NCBI RefSeq assembly: GCF_043945595.1
Contig: NZ_JBIFNP010000002.1
Span: forward strand, 248,001 to 312,000
Direction of reading: 5' to 3'
Origin: Paenibacillus_S sp043945595
GTDB lineage: Bacteria > Bacillota > Bacilli > Paenibacillales > NBRC-103111
DNA length: 64,000 nucleotides
Shown: positions 27,098-36,562 of the stretch, piece after piece
How the letters are laid out: the number at the start of each line of letters is the position of its first letter
How positions within the stretch are numbered: the stretch's first letter is position 1
The notes under the pieces: generated by a model
Databases searched by the model: none
The model's input: only the letters and a program-made list of their open reading frames with translations
Told to the model about the DNA's origin: nothing
Made by a program: the position numbers and the translations under genes

Positions 27098-27976
27098 GAA
27101 GCTCCCTCCAATCGTTTGCGCATCCAGATCATGAACAAGGTCAAAGCCATCACAATAGCAAAGAAAATAACGAGCAGCGAGGATGCCATCCCCAGCTTAA
27201 AGTACTGGAAGCCCAGCACGTAACCGTATAAATTCAACGTTTCCGATGCAAAATTCGGCTCCGCCCTGCGTGGTGGCGTAAATAATATCGAACGTCTTCA
27301 GCACATCGATCAGCCGCAGCATCGCTGCAACAATGATCGTCGGCCGCAGCAGCGGCAGCGTGATCGAGAAAAACTTCGTCCAGCGGCTTGCTCCGTCCAC
27401 ATCCGCCGCTTCGTAGGGATCCGTGGGCAGTGTAGCCAAGCCTGCCATCACAATCAGGGCAATCATCGGGGTCCACTCCCAGACGTCGATAATGACCAGC
27501 GAAGGGATGACCTGGGAGGTAGAAGCCAGCCACAGCAAAGGCTCGAATCCGAGCGACTTCAGCATCAGATTCGCGACGCCGATCGTCGGCTCGTAGATCA
27601 GCATCCAAACCAGCCCCATCGCTACGGGCGTAGCCACCATCGGCAGCAGGAAAATGGTCTTGACGATATTTTTGCCGCGGAACTGCCTGGACAGCAGCAC
27701 GGCGATGGCGATGCCCAGCACCACCTCGAATACCAAGGCTGCGATAGTAAAGTAGAAGGTCGAGCCTACCGCGTGCCAGAACCGCTCATCCTTGAGCAGC
27801 TCCAAATAATTGCTTAAGCCTACCCACTTGGGCGGCGTCGTTGCCGACATGCTCCATTCGTAAAAGCTGATCCGTACCGTATAGATGATCGGAAACAGCA
27901 TCATCAGCAGTACGAACAATACGGCCGGAAGCGTATAAATCCACTTCAGGTTTCGGTCGAACCAGTTGTACCGCAT
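27094..27976 (-). CDS. CUT1 sugar ABC permease, MalF type (frameshift at GGTCC)
   Basis: First permease of the importer, about 294 residues when restored. TM1 is WIYTLPAVLFVLLMMLFPIIYTV, the EAA loop is YEAADVDGASRWTKFFSITLPLL. The frame changes at 27257-27262, where GGCTCC stands for a simplest original GGTCC. After correction the protein continues GGPNFASETLNLYGYV..LGMASSLLVIFFAIVMALTLFMIWMRKRLEGAS and stops at 27094, overlapping the next gene by four bases. That coupling supports the correction. It lies downstream of the binding-protein gene and two hairpins that could reduce read-through. Confidence 0.88.
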
Positions 27977-28030
27977 GAACGTTCACCCTTTCTTTGTGCT
28001 TGTGCCGGATCTTGATGAAAGGCGAGCATC

Positions 28031-28083
28031 AAAAGGGCCATTCATGGAATGACCCTTCCGAATGCCTTGCGGGCCGGGCCCGC
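28031..28083 (-). terminator. Intercistronic hairpins after the binding-protein gene
   Basis: Two stems: AAGGG (28033-28037) with CCCTT (28053-28057), holding an inner CATTC/GAATG, and GCGGG (28069-28073) with CCCGC (28079-28083). On the minus strand the first is followed by TTTTGATG. Partial termination here would give more binding protein than permease. Confidence 0.55.
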
Positions 28084-28091
28084 CGTCATTT

Positions 28092-28119
28092 ACATTATTG
28101 CAAGAACATTATTGCAAGA
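28092..28119. repeat. Perfect 14 bp tandem duplication
   Basis: ACATTATTGCAAGA occurs twice without a gap, starting 9 bases beyond the binding-protein stop codon. It looks like a recent slippage or duplication event. Confidence 0.8.
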
Positions 28120-28127
28120 AGCTCCGC

Positions 28128-29460
28128 TTACTTCGTTTTGTCTTTGTCAATAATCGTCTGCAGCGCCTGGTTCGCCTTATCCGCAACCTCTTGGATATTC
28201 GTTTCTCCAGCCATTACCTTCTGCACGATCTCGCCCACTGCGTCGCGGGCTTCACCTACGCTGATGACCGTCGGACGGTCATGGTCTACCCCGCCTTTGG
28301 CGCTTTCTTTAATAACCGGCACCAGCTCCGCCGGGAAGCCTGTCGTGCCCTCCGGCTTATCCCATACGGATGCGCGGGCGCCCGGATTACCTTTTTGCTG
28401 CGTTTTCAGGACAATATCCTTGCTGGTCGCCCATTTGATAAATTCCCAAGCCGCGTCCTTGTTGGCCGCTTTGGAGTTCATCGCCAGTCCCCAGGAAGTA
28501 ATGTTATAAGGCTTGGAACCCGTCCTTGCCCGCAGGGAACGGCGCAAAGCCGACCTGATCCGCAACCTTCGATTTCTCCTTATCCGTCGCATTCTGATAA
28601 ATCGAGTTCGCATCCGTGTAGAACGCGACCTTGCCTTGAGCGAAAATACCGATCGCCTGCGGCCACGACATGTTCAGCACGCCCGGAGGACCGTAATCCT
28701 TCAACAGCGTCCCATACGTCGTAAACGCTTTAACCGCTTCCGGCGTATTGATCGTCGCTTTGTCGCCCTTCAAGAAATCGCCGCCCTCGGAATAAAGGAA
28801 CGAGGATACCTGGGTTACGAGCGGCGAGCGCTGGCCTCTGGCCACAAAGCCGTACATTTCATTTTTCGGGTCATGCAGCTTTTTGACGGCGGCTACCAGT
28901 TCATCGAGCGTTTTCGGCACGCTGATGCCCGCTTTTTGCAGCAAATCTTTACGGTAGTATAAAATTTCCTGCTCCGTAATAATCGGAATGCCGCCAAGCT
29001 TGCCATCCACCGTAGCCGTACCGACAGCCGATTTGGAGAAATCGTTGAAGTCGTACGCCGCGTCCTTCTTCGCGTAATCGTCCAGCGGCTGTACCCAGCC
29101 GTTCTTGTAGAACAGCTTGCCTTCCTGCAGCGGGCGGTACATGAACACATCCGGCGTCGCCGAGCCCGAAGTAAACTGCACGGTCAGCTTCTGCGTCAGC
29201 TGATCCTCGAAGAAGCTTTGGATATTGACCTTCATGCCCGTAGCCGCTTCGAATTCCGGCAGCAAAGGCTTAATCGCTTCTCCCCAAGGGTGGTTGGCCG
29301 TAACCAGGGTAATGCTTTTGCCTTCGAACGGCTTGCCTGCCGCAGCCTTATTTCCGGCTTCCGCCGGCTTCTCGCTTGTATTTCCACAGCCTGCCGCAAG
29401 CGAAGCTGCCATCATCACGACGGTTCCTGCACCAAGTACGCGCTTCCAAGATTTTTTCAT
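28128..29460 (-). CDS. CUT1 sugar-binding lipoprotein (frameshift at a GGACC site)
   Basis: Extracytoplasmic solute-binding protein, about 443 residues restored. The signal peptide ends in the lipobox LAAGC (about residue 25), so it is lipid-anchored. Typical blocks: ITLVTANHPWGEAIKPLLPEFEAATGMKVNIQSF, TPDVFMYRP, GGIPIITEQEILYYRKDLLQKAGI. Near 28515-28520 the plus strand reads GGAACC where GGACC restores the frame, joining FPAGKDG to SKPYNITSWGLAMNSKAANKDAAWEFIKWA. RBS GGGAGGT. First gene of the importer operon; the sugar is not identifiable from sequence. Confidence 0.9.
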
Positions 29461-29734
29461 AGCGACCTCCCGAAGTCTTTAATCTGTTCATAAGCTGGTT
29501 GTTACTTTTTCTATAACCAGCTTACTTCATGCGGCACCCGGTTGATATAACGAAGATTCAACATTGATAACTACGCCTGAAGGATTTTACCGTGCTGCAC
29601 CGTTTGCCTGCCGCTCCTTCCTATAGGAAAGCTTCTCGAGGCCCGGCATTCGCCCATGCCATTAGGGCATGCGCCGCATTTACTAAGTGTAGGCAATCTC
29701 ACTGTATTGAATCCCCCAGGAAAGAGTGGATCGA

Positions 29735-30259
29735 ATGAGACTCAAACCGAAGTTATTTCTGAAACGGCCCATCACCCACAAAGCTCCGCGGAGAAAGCGC
29801 GTCCTGGTATATAAAAAAACCATAGTCGGCCAGCGCCTTCCCGTCGTTCGCAGCAGAAACGTCTCCAAGCAAAAAAGCCCGGCACGGCCCAGGCTGTTCT
29901 CTACCGGTATACTGCGAAGAAATCCGAACACCAGCTTCGCTCTGGTGGATGTCATGAACCTTGGTTCGGGCACGATCAGCGATATCGCCGTTCAGGTGTT
30001 CGACTGGTCGAGCGGCACGGCCGTTCCCCTGAACGTCAGCCCGTGCGAGCTGCCGGTCTGCAAAGTTACGCTGTCGCCCCGAACCTCGGACTTCCTGTAT
30101 GCCGACGTATCCGGGGTCGAGTTCAAATACGAGGTGCGCATCTCCCTGCCGCGGCACGCCAATGTGCTCCTGAACGTGACCGGCGTGAGCGCTGCCCCCT
30201 TCACTCCGCAGGTCGGGGATAACGTTCTCCAGCATAATCTGGTGGAGATTCGTAACTGA
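29735..30259 (+). CDS. Unknown protein: highly basic N-terminus, beta-rich remainder
   Basis: Unrecognised 174-residue protein. Residues 1-50 are strongly basic (many Arg and Lys, e.g. KAPRRKRVLVYKK); the rest alternates polar and hydrophobic residues in a way that suggests beta strands (NTSFALVDVMNLGSGTISDIAVQVFDW, KYEVRISLPRHANVLLNVTGVS). No signal peptide or membrane segment. ATG 29735 or GTG 29726; AGGAAAG lies upstream. Its end overlaps the end of the convergent HxlR gene by 59 bases. A spore- or surface-associated structural role is possible but not shown. Confidence 0.65.
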   Translation: MRLKPKLFLKRPITHKAPRRKRVLVYKKTIVGQRLPVVRSRNVSKQKSPARPRLFSTGILRRNPNTSFALVDVMNLGSGTISDIAVQVFDWSSGTAVPLNVSPCELPVCKVTLSPRTSDFLYADVSGVEFKYEVRISLPRHANVLLNVTGVSAAPFTPQVGDNVLQHNLVEIRN

Positions 30260-30605
30260 CTTCCGTCCGGTTCATATATTCGATATGCTTGAAGCCCCAG
30301 CCGCACATATCTTTCAGCACCGTACCTAACGTTCTGCCATGGTCCGAAAGCGAGTATTCGACCTTGGGCGGAATCTCGTGATATACCTTTCTTTCAATGA
30401 GGCCGTCGCGCTCCAGCTCACGCAGCTGATTCGTCAGCATTCCCTGCGTGATCTGGGGAAGCAGTCGCCTTAGCTCCCCGAACCGCTGCGTCCCCTCATA
30501 CTGCAGGATGAACAGGATCAGCGGCTTCCATTTGCCTCCGATGATCTGCAGCGTAGCCAATATCCCCTGCGTCGTTACATCGAATTCGCGTGTCTTCTCA
30601 GCCAT
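30201..30605 (-). CDS. HxlR-family transcription regulator
   Basis: Winged-helix regulator of about 134 residues. The family pattern is clear: ILATLQIIGGKWKPLILFILQYEGTQRFGELRRLLPQITQGMLTNQLRELERDGLIERKVY, then PPKVEYSLSDHGRTL. ATG 30605, preceded by AAGGAG. Divergent from the flavoprotein gene at 30844; the space between holds an array of GTAC motifs. In Bacillus such regulators (YodB, HypR) control quinone or disulfide-stress reductases, which fits. Unlike them it has no cysteine near the N-terminus; its only cysteine is in DMCGWGF near residue 107. Confidence 0.9.
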   Translation of the reverse strand: MAEKTREFDVTTQGILATLQIIGGKWKPLILFILQYEGTQRFGELRRLLPQITQGMLTNQLRELERDGLIERKVYHEIPPKVEYSLSDHGRTLGTVLKDMCGWGFKHIEYMNRTEVSYESPPDYAGERYPRPAE

Positions 30606-30667
30606 CTCCCTCACTCCTTCACAATTGCTTCTCCGTACACCTTACCAAAGTACCCTGATTTGCAAAA

Positions 30668-30773
30668 GTACTATTCTTTTTCGTACCTAGTACGATGGAA
30701 CGTACTATCCCTGTGCATACAGGCAGCTGCCATGAGTACGTTATACAAGACTAAGTACGTACAAACAGCGTAC
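30668..30773. promoter_or_regulatory. Cluster of eight GTAC motifs between divergent genes
   Basis: GTAC begins at 30668, 30683, 30690, 30702, 30736, 30755, 30759 and 30770. Longer units recur, such as GTACTAT (30668 and 30702) and GTACCTAGTAC. By chance one site per 256 bases is expected. This is the likely operator array of the HxlR regulator for itself and the flavoprotein. Confidence 0.6.
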
Positions 30774-30843
30774 TTTTCAAGCGTTGCTTTCCGCATCATA
30801 ATGGGGGTTGAACCTTTGAACCTTATTTGAAAGGATGACCCTC

Positions 30844-31453
30844 ATGAAAACAATGGTTATCATTGCCCACCCCGACTTAAACCATTCCCGTGTCAATCGG
30901 AACCTTCGCCCAAGCGCTGCAAGGCCGCGAGAACATAGTGGTCCGTAATTTGTATGAACAATATCCGGACTGGCATATGGATGTCGCCGAAGAACAGCGC
31001 CTGCTGCTGCAATATGACCGGATCGTATTTCAATTCCCTTTTTACTGGTACAGCTGCCCGCCGCTGTTGAAGAAATGGTTCGACGATGTGCTGACCTTCG
31101 GCTGGGCTTTCGGGCCCGGAGGCGACCATTTGAAAGGCAAGCAGTTTATGGTTGCCACAACAGCCGGAGGAACGGATAAAGCGTACCGCTCAGGCGGCGA
31201 CAACGGCTTCACCATCAGCGAGCTGCTGAGGCCGATTCAAGCTACGCTGATCAAATGCGGCGGCATTTATCTCCCTGCCTTCATCACCTATGATGCAAAT
31301 CAGGGCAGCGAAGAATATATCGCCCGGGAGGCCGCCAAGTATGCGGAGCATATTCAAGCTTCCGCAGGCGCCTGGCTCATTAATCCGGACAAGCAGCGGC
31401 GCACAGGCTTGGCAAGTGTTCACTGCAAAAGCAAAGAGGGAGCTTCCTTGTGA
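30844..31453 (+). CDS. NAD(P)H oxidoreductase, YwrO/KefF-like flavoprotein (frameshift at GGACC)
   Basis: Flavodoxin-fold quinone-reductase-like enzyme, about 202 residues restored. ATG 30844 follows AAAGGATG. It opens MKTMVIIAHPDLNHSRVN, the usual beta strand and FMN-binding loop. At 30899-30904 the sequence reads GGAACC; with GGACC the protein continues RTFAQALQGRENIVVRNLYEQYPDWHMDV, then DRIVFQFPFYWYSCPPLLKKWFDDVLTFGWAFG, a hallmark of this family, and VATTAGG. It is divergent from an HxlR regulator that probably represses it until quinones or other electrophiles appear. A weak hairpin overlaps its stop. Confidence 0.88.
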
Positions 31454-31493
31454 AAGGAGACTCCCTCAATTTAACCCCCTTAAACCTCTGCGC

Positions 31494-31850
31494 TTACGGC
31501 GCTTCGTGATAGCCTTTTTCTCCAAAGGGCTGTATACGCTCAAGCCACTCCGCATGGAGCTTCTTCAAATCATCCTTGGGATCGTAGAATGCCCCCGCCC
31601 CTTCCTTGATCTTCATAACCTCCAGAACTTCAATAACAAAAGCTTCCTTGCCGAAAGCTTTCCACTCCTCCTGAAGTTTCCGGTTGCGGTGCGAGCCCAT
31701 GTCGAGCATAAATTCCTGTCCGTTGATCGTCTTTAAATTCATCGAGCTTTCGATAAACACTTTTCCGTTTACCTTGTTCCTTACCTGATAAATACCCGCC
31801 TCGATTTTTATTTCCTTGGCCTGCTGCTGCAATTCTTTTCTGCGGTTCAT
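31494..31850 (-). CDS. GIY-YIG superfamily protein with degenerate motif
   Basis: A 118-residue protein that resembles the GIY-YIG nuclease fold: AGIYQVRNKVNGKVFIESSMNL holds the GIY element, but the YIG position reads VFIE, so the second tyrosine and the glycine are replaced. WKAFGKEAFVIEVLEVM supplies the family's later helix and glutamate. ATG 31850. Related Bacillus proteins show similar degeneration, so nuclease activity is doubtful. A Fur/PerR-like palindrome lies just upstream. It stands alone. Confidence 0.78.
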   Translation of the reverse strand: MNRRKELQQQAKEIKIEAGIYQVRNKVNGKVFIESSMNLKTINGQEFMLDMGSHRNRKLQEEWKAFGKEAFVIEVLEVMKIKEGAGAFYDPKDDLKKLHAEWLERIQPFGEKGYHEAP

Positions 31851-31878
31851 CCTGTCTCACCCCTATATTATTTTAGGA

Positions 31879-31893
31879 CAATAATCATTATTA
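31879..31893 (-). promoter_or_regulatory. Fur/PerR-like palindrome upstream of the GIY-YIG gene
   Basis: CAATAATCATTATTA contains the perfect core ATAATCATTAT and matches the 7-1-7 Fur/PerR consensus at 11 of 14 defined positions. It lies 29 bp upstream of the start at 31850 in a very AT-rich stretch, so chance similarity is a real possibility. Confidence 0.4.
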
Positions 31894-32285
31894 ACTATTA
31901 TTATATAGACATAATATAATTTTGTTTGGATTTTATCAAGTTCTACTTATTCCCTTCCCTGCAGGCCCGATCCATGCCTTCCATTAGCGAAGCCTTCTTT
32001 CCCGCAAACAGCAAAACAAGCCTATCCCCGCCTCTTTCCGGCAGAAATATGCTTGTTTTCATTTGTCCCCGTTTATGCCGAGCTCCCCGCTGCCCATGTA
32101 CATCCGGCCGCAATCAGCTTGCGCATCTCCGGAGAGCGGAGCGACGCCTCGTTATGACCGCTCCTAAGCGCGGCCAGCCGGCCTTTGCCCATATGCCGTA
32201 TCCATGCGGCGGGATAAGCTTCGCCGGCCGGCCAGCCGATAGCGCCGTTTGAGCTCCGCACGGGATGCATTCGCCTGCTCTTCCC
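31894..32285. other. Intergenic region of about 390 bp
   Basis: The left part is AT-rich promoter DNA for the GIY-YIG gene. In the right part a 65-residue minus-strand frame (32073-32270) begins 15 bases after the SDR stop with GGGAAG upstream; its composition is not distinctive and I do not call it a gene. GGCCGGCC near 32230 is a restriction-type palindrome only. Confidence 0.4.
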
Positions 32286-33017
32286 CTACCAAGGCAGCGG
32301 CTCTCCGGTTTCCGAGTCAATGTAGGCCGGCCTTCCATCGGCCCGCTTGAACTGATCGCATCGCTCGATAATGCCGAGGATGTTCGCCGCGGCCTGATCC
32401 GGCGTCAGCTTCGCCTTCGTATTCAGCTCCCCGTGCATATAGCTCTGCACCCATCCGGGATGCAGCAGCAGCAGCCGGAGCCCCTGATCCTTGAACTGGT
32501 TGTAAATAAGCGCCGACTGCATGTTCAGCGCCGTTTTGGACATACAATAGCCATACCAGTTCTGCCGGTAGCATTGGCCGATGCTGCCCGCCTCCGAAGA
32601 AATGTTGGCAAGCACCGGTCGGTCACTGCCCAGAAGCAGACCGATAAACGCCTGTGCCACGCGAAGCGGTCCCAGCGTATTCACATTGTAGACCTGCTGC
32701 ATTTCCTGAAAATTCAGCTCATCGTGCAGCGTCGCATCGATATCTCCAAGGATGCCCGCATTGTTGATGACCAGGTCGATCCGGTCCGTCTGCGCCTGTA
32801 CCTCCGCCGCCGCGGCCTTGACACTCGCATCGTCTCCGATATCCAGCGGAATCAGCCGCAAGCTGTCCTTGTACTCGGCCTGCAGCTGCTCAAGCTCAGC
32901 GGTTGGGAGCGCATACCGTCCCGCAAAAACACGCCAGCCCCGCTGCAGCAGCGCCCTGGCAAGACCTAAGCCCAGCCCCCTGTCGACTCCGGTAACCCAT
33001 GCTGTTTGGTTCGTCAT
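32286..33017 (-). CDS. Short-chain dehydrogenase/reductase
   Basis: NAD(P)-dependent oxidoreductase, 243 residues. The Rossmann loop is WVTGVDRGLGLGLARALLQRG (variant TGxxxGxG, residues 7-15), the structural motif is VINNAGILGD (about 83), and the catalytic residues are Ser in NISSEAGS (about 140) and Tyr/Lys in YGYCMSK (about 152-158). ATG 33017 overlaps the stop of the preceding sensor kinase (ATGA), so the two are translationally coupled. Substrate unknown. Confidence 0.9.
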   Translation of the reverse strand: MTNQTAWVTGVDRGLGLGLARALLQRGWRVFAGRYALPTAELEQLQAEYKDSLRLIPLDIGDDASVKAAAAEVQAQTDRIDLVINNAGILGDIDATLHDELNFQEMQQVYNVNTLGPLRVAQAFIGLLLGSDRPVLANISSEAGSIGQCYRQNWYGYCMSKTALNMQSALIYNQFKDQGLRLLLLHPGWVQSYMHGELNTKAKLTPDQAAANILGIIERCDQFKRADGRPAYIDSETGEPLPW

Positions 33018-34346
33018 CCTTCCATCGCTCCTTCATAATTGGCATTCACAAGAGGAAGCTCCACCCGAACCTCCGTGCCCCGGTTCAGCTCGCTTCGCAC
33101 CTCGATCCCGCCTTCAAAATGATCGATCAGCTTTTTCACCATAAAGAGGCCGACGCCCTGCCCGCCGCGTTCCACATTCAGCTTCTGATATTTGACGAAC
33201 AGCATGCCGAGCTGCGCTTCACTCATGCCGATACCCTGATCCTTAAATTCAAGCAGCAGCTTGTCCGCCGACGCTTGCACCCGAAACCGGACCGTCCCGC
33301 CTTCCTCGCTGTACTTTATGGCGTTGCCGAGCAGGTTCGAGACAACAAGCCTAAGCCCCATGACATTGCAGTGCAGCTGCTCCTCTCCCGTCAGCTTGAA
33401 CTCGGACTCCAGCTTAATATTTTGCGTCCGCGCCTTCGTTCCCATCGTATCCGCTACTTCCTGCAGTACAGGCCGGGGGAGGAGCGCGCTTTTTTGCCAC
33501 AATGCCTCAGAGGTCAGCATTTCTTCCGTATTAATAATATGAGTGATTTCATTGTCTATGACCGTAACATAATCCTGAATATCCCGAAGCTTCTCCCTCG
33601 CCTGCTCGCTCGTCACTTCCTTCTGAAGCATCATGGCATACGCTTTGATGACCGTCAGCGGGTTGCGCACCTCATGGGAGACCACATGGGCGAAATCCAG
33701 CTTCTGCTTGTATAAATCCACTTCATTCTGATACTGGGCCTGAACCGATAATGAGGGGAACACCACCTTGGGATCCCGGCGGTGCCGGTACAGCACGGAA
33801 TGCATCAGCTCTTTGTCCGTCATGACATATTCGTGGGATCGCATCAGCCGCGAGCTCAGATTGACGGATACGCGGTCACCCGAATAAGCGCAGACCGTCA
33901 GAACCCCCAGCTCGTTCACCGCCTTTTCGCACAGGCATTCATAGCTTTGGAGCTGATTCAGAATATCGTTCTGGTCCGTCCATTCCACATGCCCCCATGC
34001 CCGGATAGGAATTTGCTTTTCAATGAAGGGCCGGGTCGCTTCCATAAAATTTTTGTACACATGTTCAAAATGAAACGTTTTGCCGAGCGAGTAAAACTCT
34101 TTATAATCGACATACCGGATAAGGTCTCAGCTCCCGCTCGGACACCTGCGCCCTCAGCCTCTGTTTTACGATTTCGTACCGTTCGCGGCTGTCCACATAA
34201 ATAATGTGCTGCCCTTGTTGAAAGCCGGTAAGCATAAAGGAAATGGCATTATCCAGGTACGCCTCCATCGTTTCATAAAAGTATAAAATGTGCGTTCCGT
34301 TAGTCACATGCATATGTTCCGTCAAAGGGATCGTTGAAGCCGCCAT
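33014..34346 (-). CDS. Sensor histidine kinase with N-terminal MEDS domain (frameshift)
   Basis: Cytoplasmic kinase of about 443 residues. The N-terminal part, MHVTNGTHILYFYETMEAYLDNAISFMLTGFQQGQHIIYVDSRERYEIV, is the MEDS/DcmR-type sensory domain, proposed to bind small organic molecules. The kinase part has SHEVRNPLTVIKAYAMML (phosphoacceptor His), LLGNAIKYSEEGG and FKDQGIGMSE..GQGVGLFMVKKLIDHF. No transmembrane segment. ATG 34346 follows AGAAGGAGG. The frame breaks at 34117-34118; removing one base gives ELRPYRYVDYKEFYSLGKTFHFEHVYKNFM. Coupled by ATGA to the SDR gene. No cognate regulator is adjacent. Confidence 0.85.
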
Positions 34347-34632
34347 AATAACCTCCTTCTGTCTCTGGCCCAAATCGCTTGTTGAATCCATATTGCACCA
34401 ATATTTGAACACAGTAAAGGGGTAAAGCGGCTTTTTAGAAGACTGCCCTAATTTTTTTGTCAACCGTTCAGTAAACCAGCCGCGGCTCCATTCCTTATCC
34501 TGGATTGGGCGGCCGGGAAGCGCTGCCTCTGGAATTAATTAATAAAAGGACATTCGCCCGGATTTGTCGAATGTATTGAGTTGAACGTCGAAATTAATCA
34601 CATTATTCTTCAATGACAAGGAGGGATTCCGC

Positions 34633-36282
34633 TTGAATCCGAATCACCGTCTCACTCAACGGCTGACGATGCTTTCCTTGGCCCTGCTGCTTTGGTGTGC
34701 CAGTCTCGCCTTACCTGCTCCGCGTGCCGAGGCTTTTACCTACGGCTACCTGGGAACGCCGAAGGACGTTGTTGGCGTGACCAAGCCTACGGTAACTTTT
34801 TACTTCGAAACGGACATGACCGGTGCCGCCCCATCCTATTCCATGACCATAGACGGAGTGAGTGTCTCGCCTTCTTTTGATAAAGCCAAAGGCACCTTCT
34901 CCTATACCCCGACAAAGGATTTGGCCGCCGGAAGCCATCTCGTCAATATGTCCATCGCCTTCCCCGGCTATAAACCGATTAACGAGTCGTGAACCTTTAC
35001 GGTCGCGAAGGATGCCCTCAAGCAGTTTACGCCTGCGGGTACGGAGCAGCTCAGCGGCTTGAAAGCCATTAACGATTACAGAACTATTCACGGTCTGCCG
35101 GCCGTGAAGATGAACGATAATTTGAACGCCGCCGCTGCGGCACACGCCAAATATTTGGACGCGAATCAAATTTTGCAAAGCGACGGCAGCCAGGAAAGCC
35201 TGCACAGCGAAACGGCGGGAAAAACGGGCTTCATCGGCGCGACGCCGCTGGAGCGCGGAGCTTACTTCGGCTACACCTCCAGCATCGGCGAAGACGCGGC
35301 CTTAATCAGCGGCAGCATCGGCGACGCGATTGACGCGCTGTACGACGCCCCGTATCACCGCTCCCCGCTGATTGACCCGACGGTCAAAGAAATCGGCATC
35401 GGCCGGGTCGGCGACTATACGATTATCGAATTCGGTATGGAAACCGTCAATACGTCGCAGCTGGTTGTCTCTCCGGCCGAAGGCGACCGGTATGTTCCTA
35501 CAACCTTTGATGGCAATGAACGGCCGGGCCCGCTGCGGGTGCACGGCAATGAAGCCTATCCGGTCGGCTATCCGATCATGGCTCAATACTACGGGGCAGA
35601 TGTGAAGAACATCAAGCTGCTCAGCGCCGAGCTGACGGACAGCAGCAAGAAGTCCGTCGAAGTGCTGACGAATACGCCGGATAACGATACCGATCTGGCC
35701 AAGACCGTAATTGTGCTGCCGCGCAAGCCGCTGCAGGCCGATACCAGCTATCATGTCAAGCTGCGCCTGCAGGTCATGAAGGATAGCAGTACGGTAACGG
35801 AGGAAAAGGAGTGGGACTTCACGACGGAGCCCGCTGCCGGAACAGGCAAGCAGAAGCTGCATCTCAATGCGGCCGATTATAAAAAGTACTACGTCACCGC
35901 CGCTCCTACCCTGCGCACAGCCAGCTTCGGGCTGGATGACAGCAGCTACCAGGTGGACGGAGTCTCGTTCCCGATGAGACGGACGCCGGTCATCGTCGAC
36001 GGCTTCTCGTACCTGTACATCCGCGACTTGGCCGCCGCACTCGGGGCCAGCGTCGATTGGGACGAACAGAAACGCGCCGCCATTTATACCAAAGGCAGCC
36101 TCAAAGTCACGCTTTATACGGCGGACAGCCGCTATGAAGTGAACGGCCAAGTAAAAACGACCGATACGCCCGCAAGGCTGATCGGCGAAAACACGATGGT
36201 TCCGGTTCGGCTGCTGGCCGAAGTGCTGGGCGCAAAGGTCGATTATATCGACGCCACCCGCACGGTCAAGCTGACGTACTAA
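34633..36282 (+). CDS. Secreted CAP-domain protein with copper-amine-oxidase-like domain (in-frame stop)
   Basis: Extracellular protein of about 549 residues if the stop at 34990-34992 is read through. TTG start 34633 is fixed by AAGGAGG. Signal peptide: LSLALLLWCASLALPAPRAEA. Then an N-terminal beta domain, a CAP/SCP domain (INDYRTIHGLPAVKMNDNLNAAAAAHAKYL..HRSPLIDPTVKEIGIGRVGDYTIIEFG, about residues 143-275), a linker, and a C-terminal domain of the type found in spore and wall proteins of bacilli (PMRRTPVIVDGFSYLYIRDLAAALGASVDWDE..MVPVRLLAEVLGAKVDY). The stop stands where NES-W-TFTV is expected: TGG ACC reads TGA ACC. Both halves are in the same frame with no other damage. Confidence 0.85.
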
Positions 36283-36314
36283 GCTAAGAGCGGCGCCTGC
36301 CGCTGCATAAAAAT

Positions 36315-36356
36315 AAACGAACACCCGGGAGAAGTACATCTCCGGGGTGTTCGTTT
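36315..36356. terminator. Hairpin terminator after the CAP-domain gene
   Basis: AAACGAACACCC (36315-36326) pairs with GGGTGTTCGTTT (36345-36356), with inner GGAGA/TCTCC. An A-rich run precedes it and TTTG follows. Confidence 0.7.
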
Positions 36357-36525
36357 GCGTCCTGCCGCTGTCCGGCTCCATACTCCATGGAGGCTGCTGC
36401 AGGGAAGCGAAAGCTTTCACTTGAAAGCAGCGGGGGGGACATGCACGCATTTCAGACCCTGCTGCTGCCCTCGCTGTCACATGTCCAGAACACCCAGCGG
36501 CGGCCGGGTGCACAGCTCCCCCTTT

Positions 36526-36562
36526 AAAAAGCAGGGCCCCAGGGGCATCAAGCCCCCTGCAG
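36526..36562 (-). terminator. Minus-strand terminator at the end of the MFS gene
   Basis: On the minus strand a GC-rich stem (CTGCAGGGGGC with GCCCCTGGGGCCCTGC) is followed by TTTTTAAA. It overlaps the last codons of the transporter gene that ends at 36548. Confidence 0.65.

Noticed and set aside
32073..32270. Minus-strand 65-residue frame after the SDR gene
   Set aside because: It has a tolerable RBS, but no recognisable motif; composition is like other shadow frames in this GC-rich DNA.
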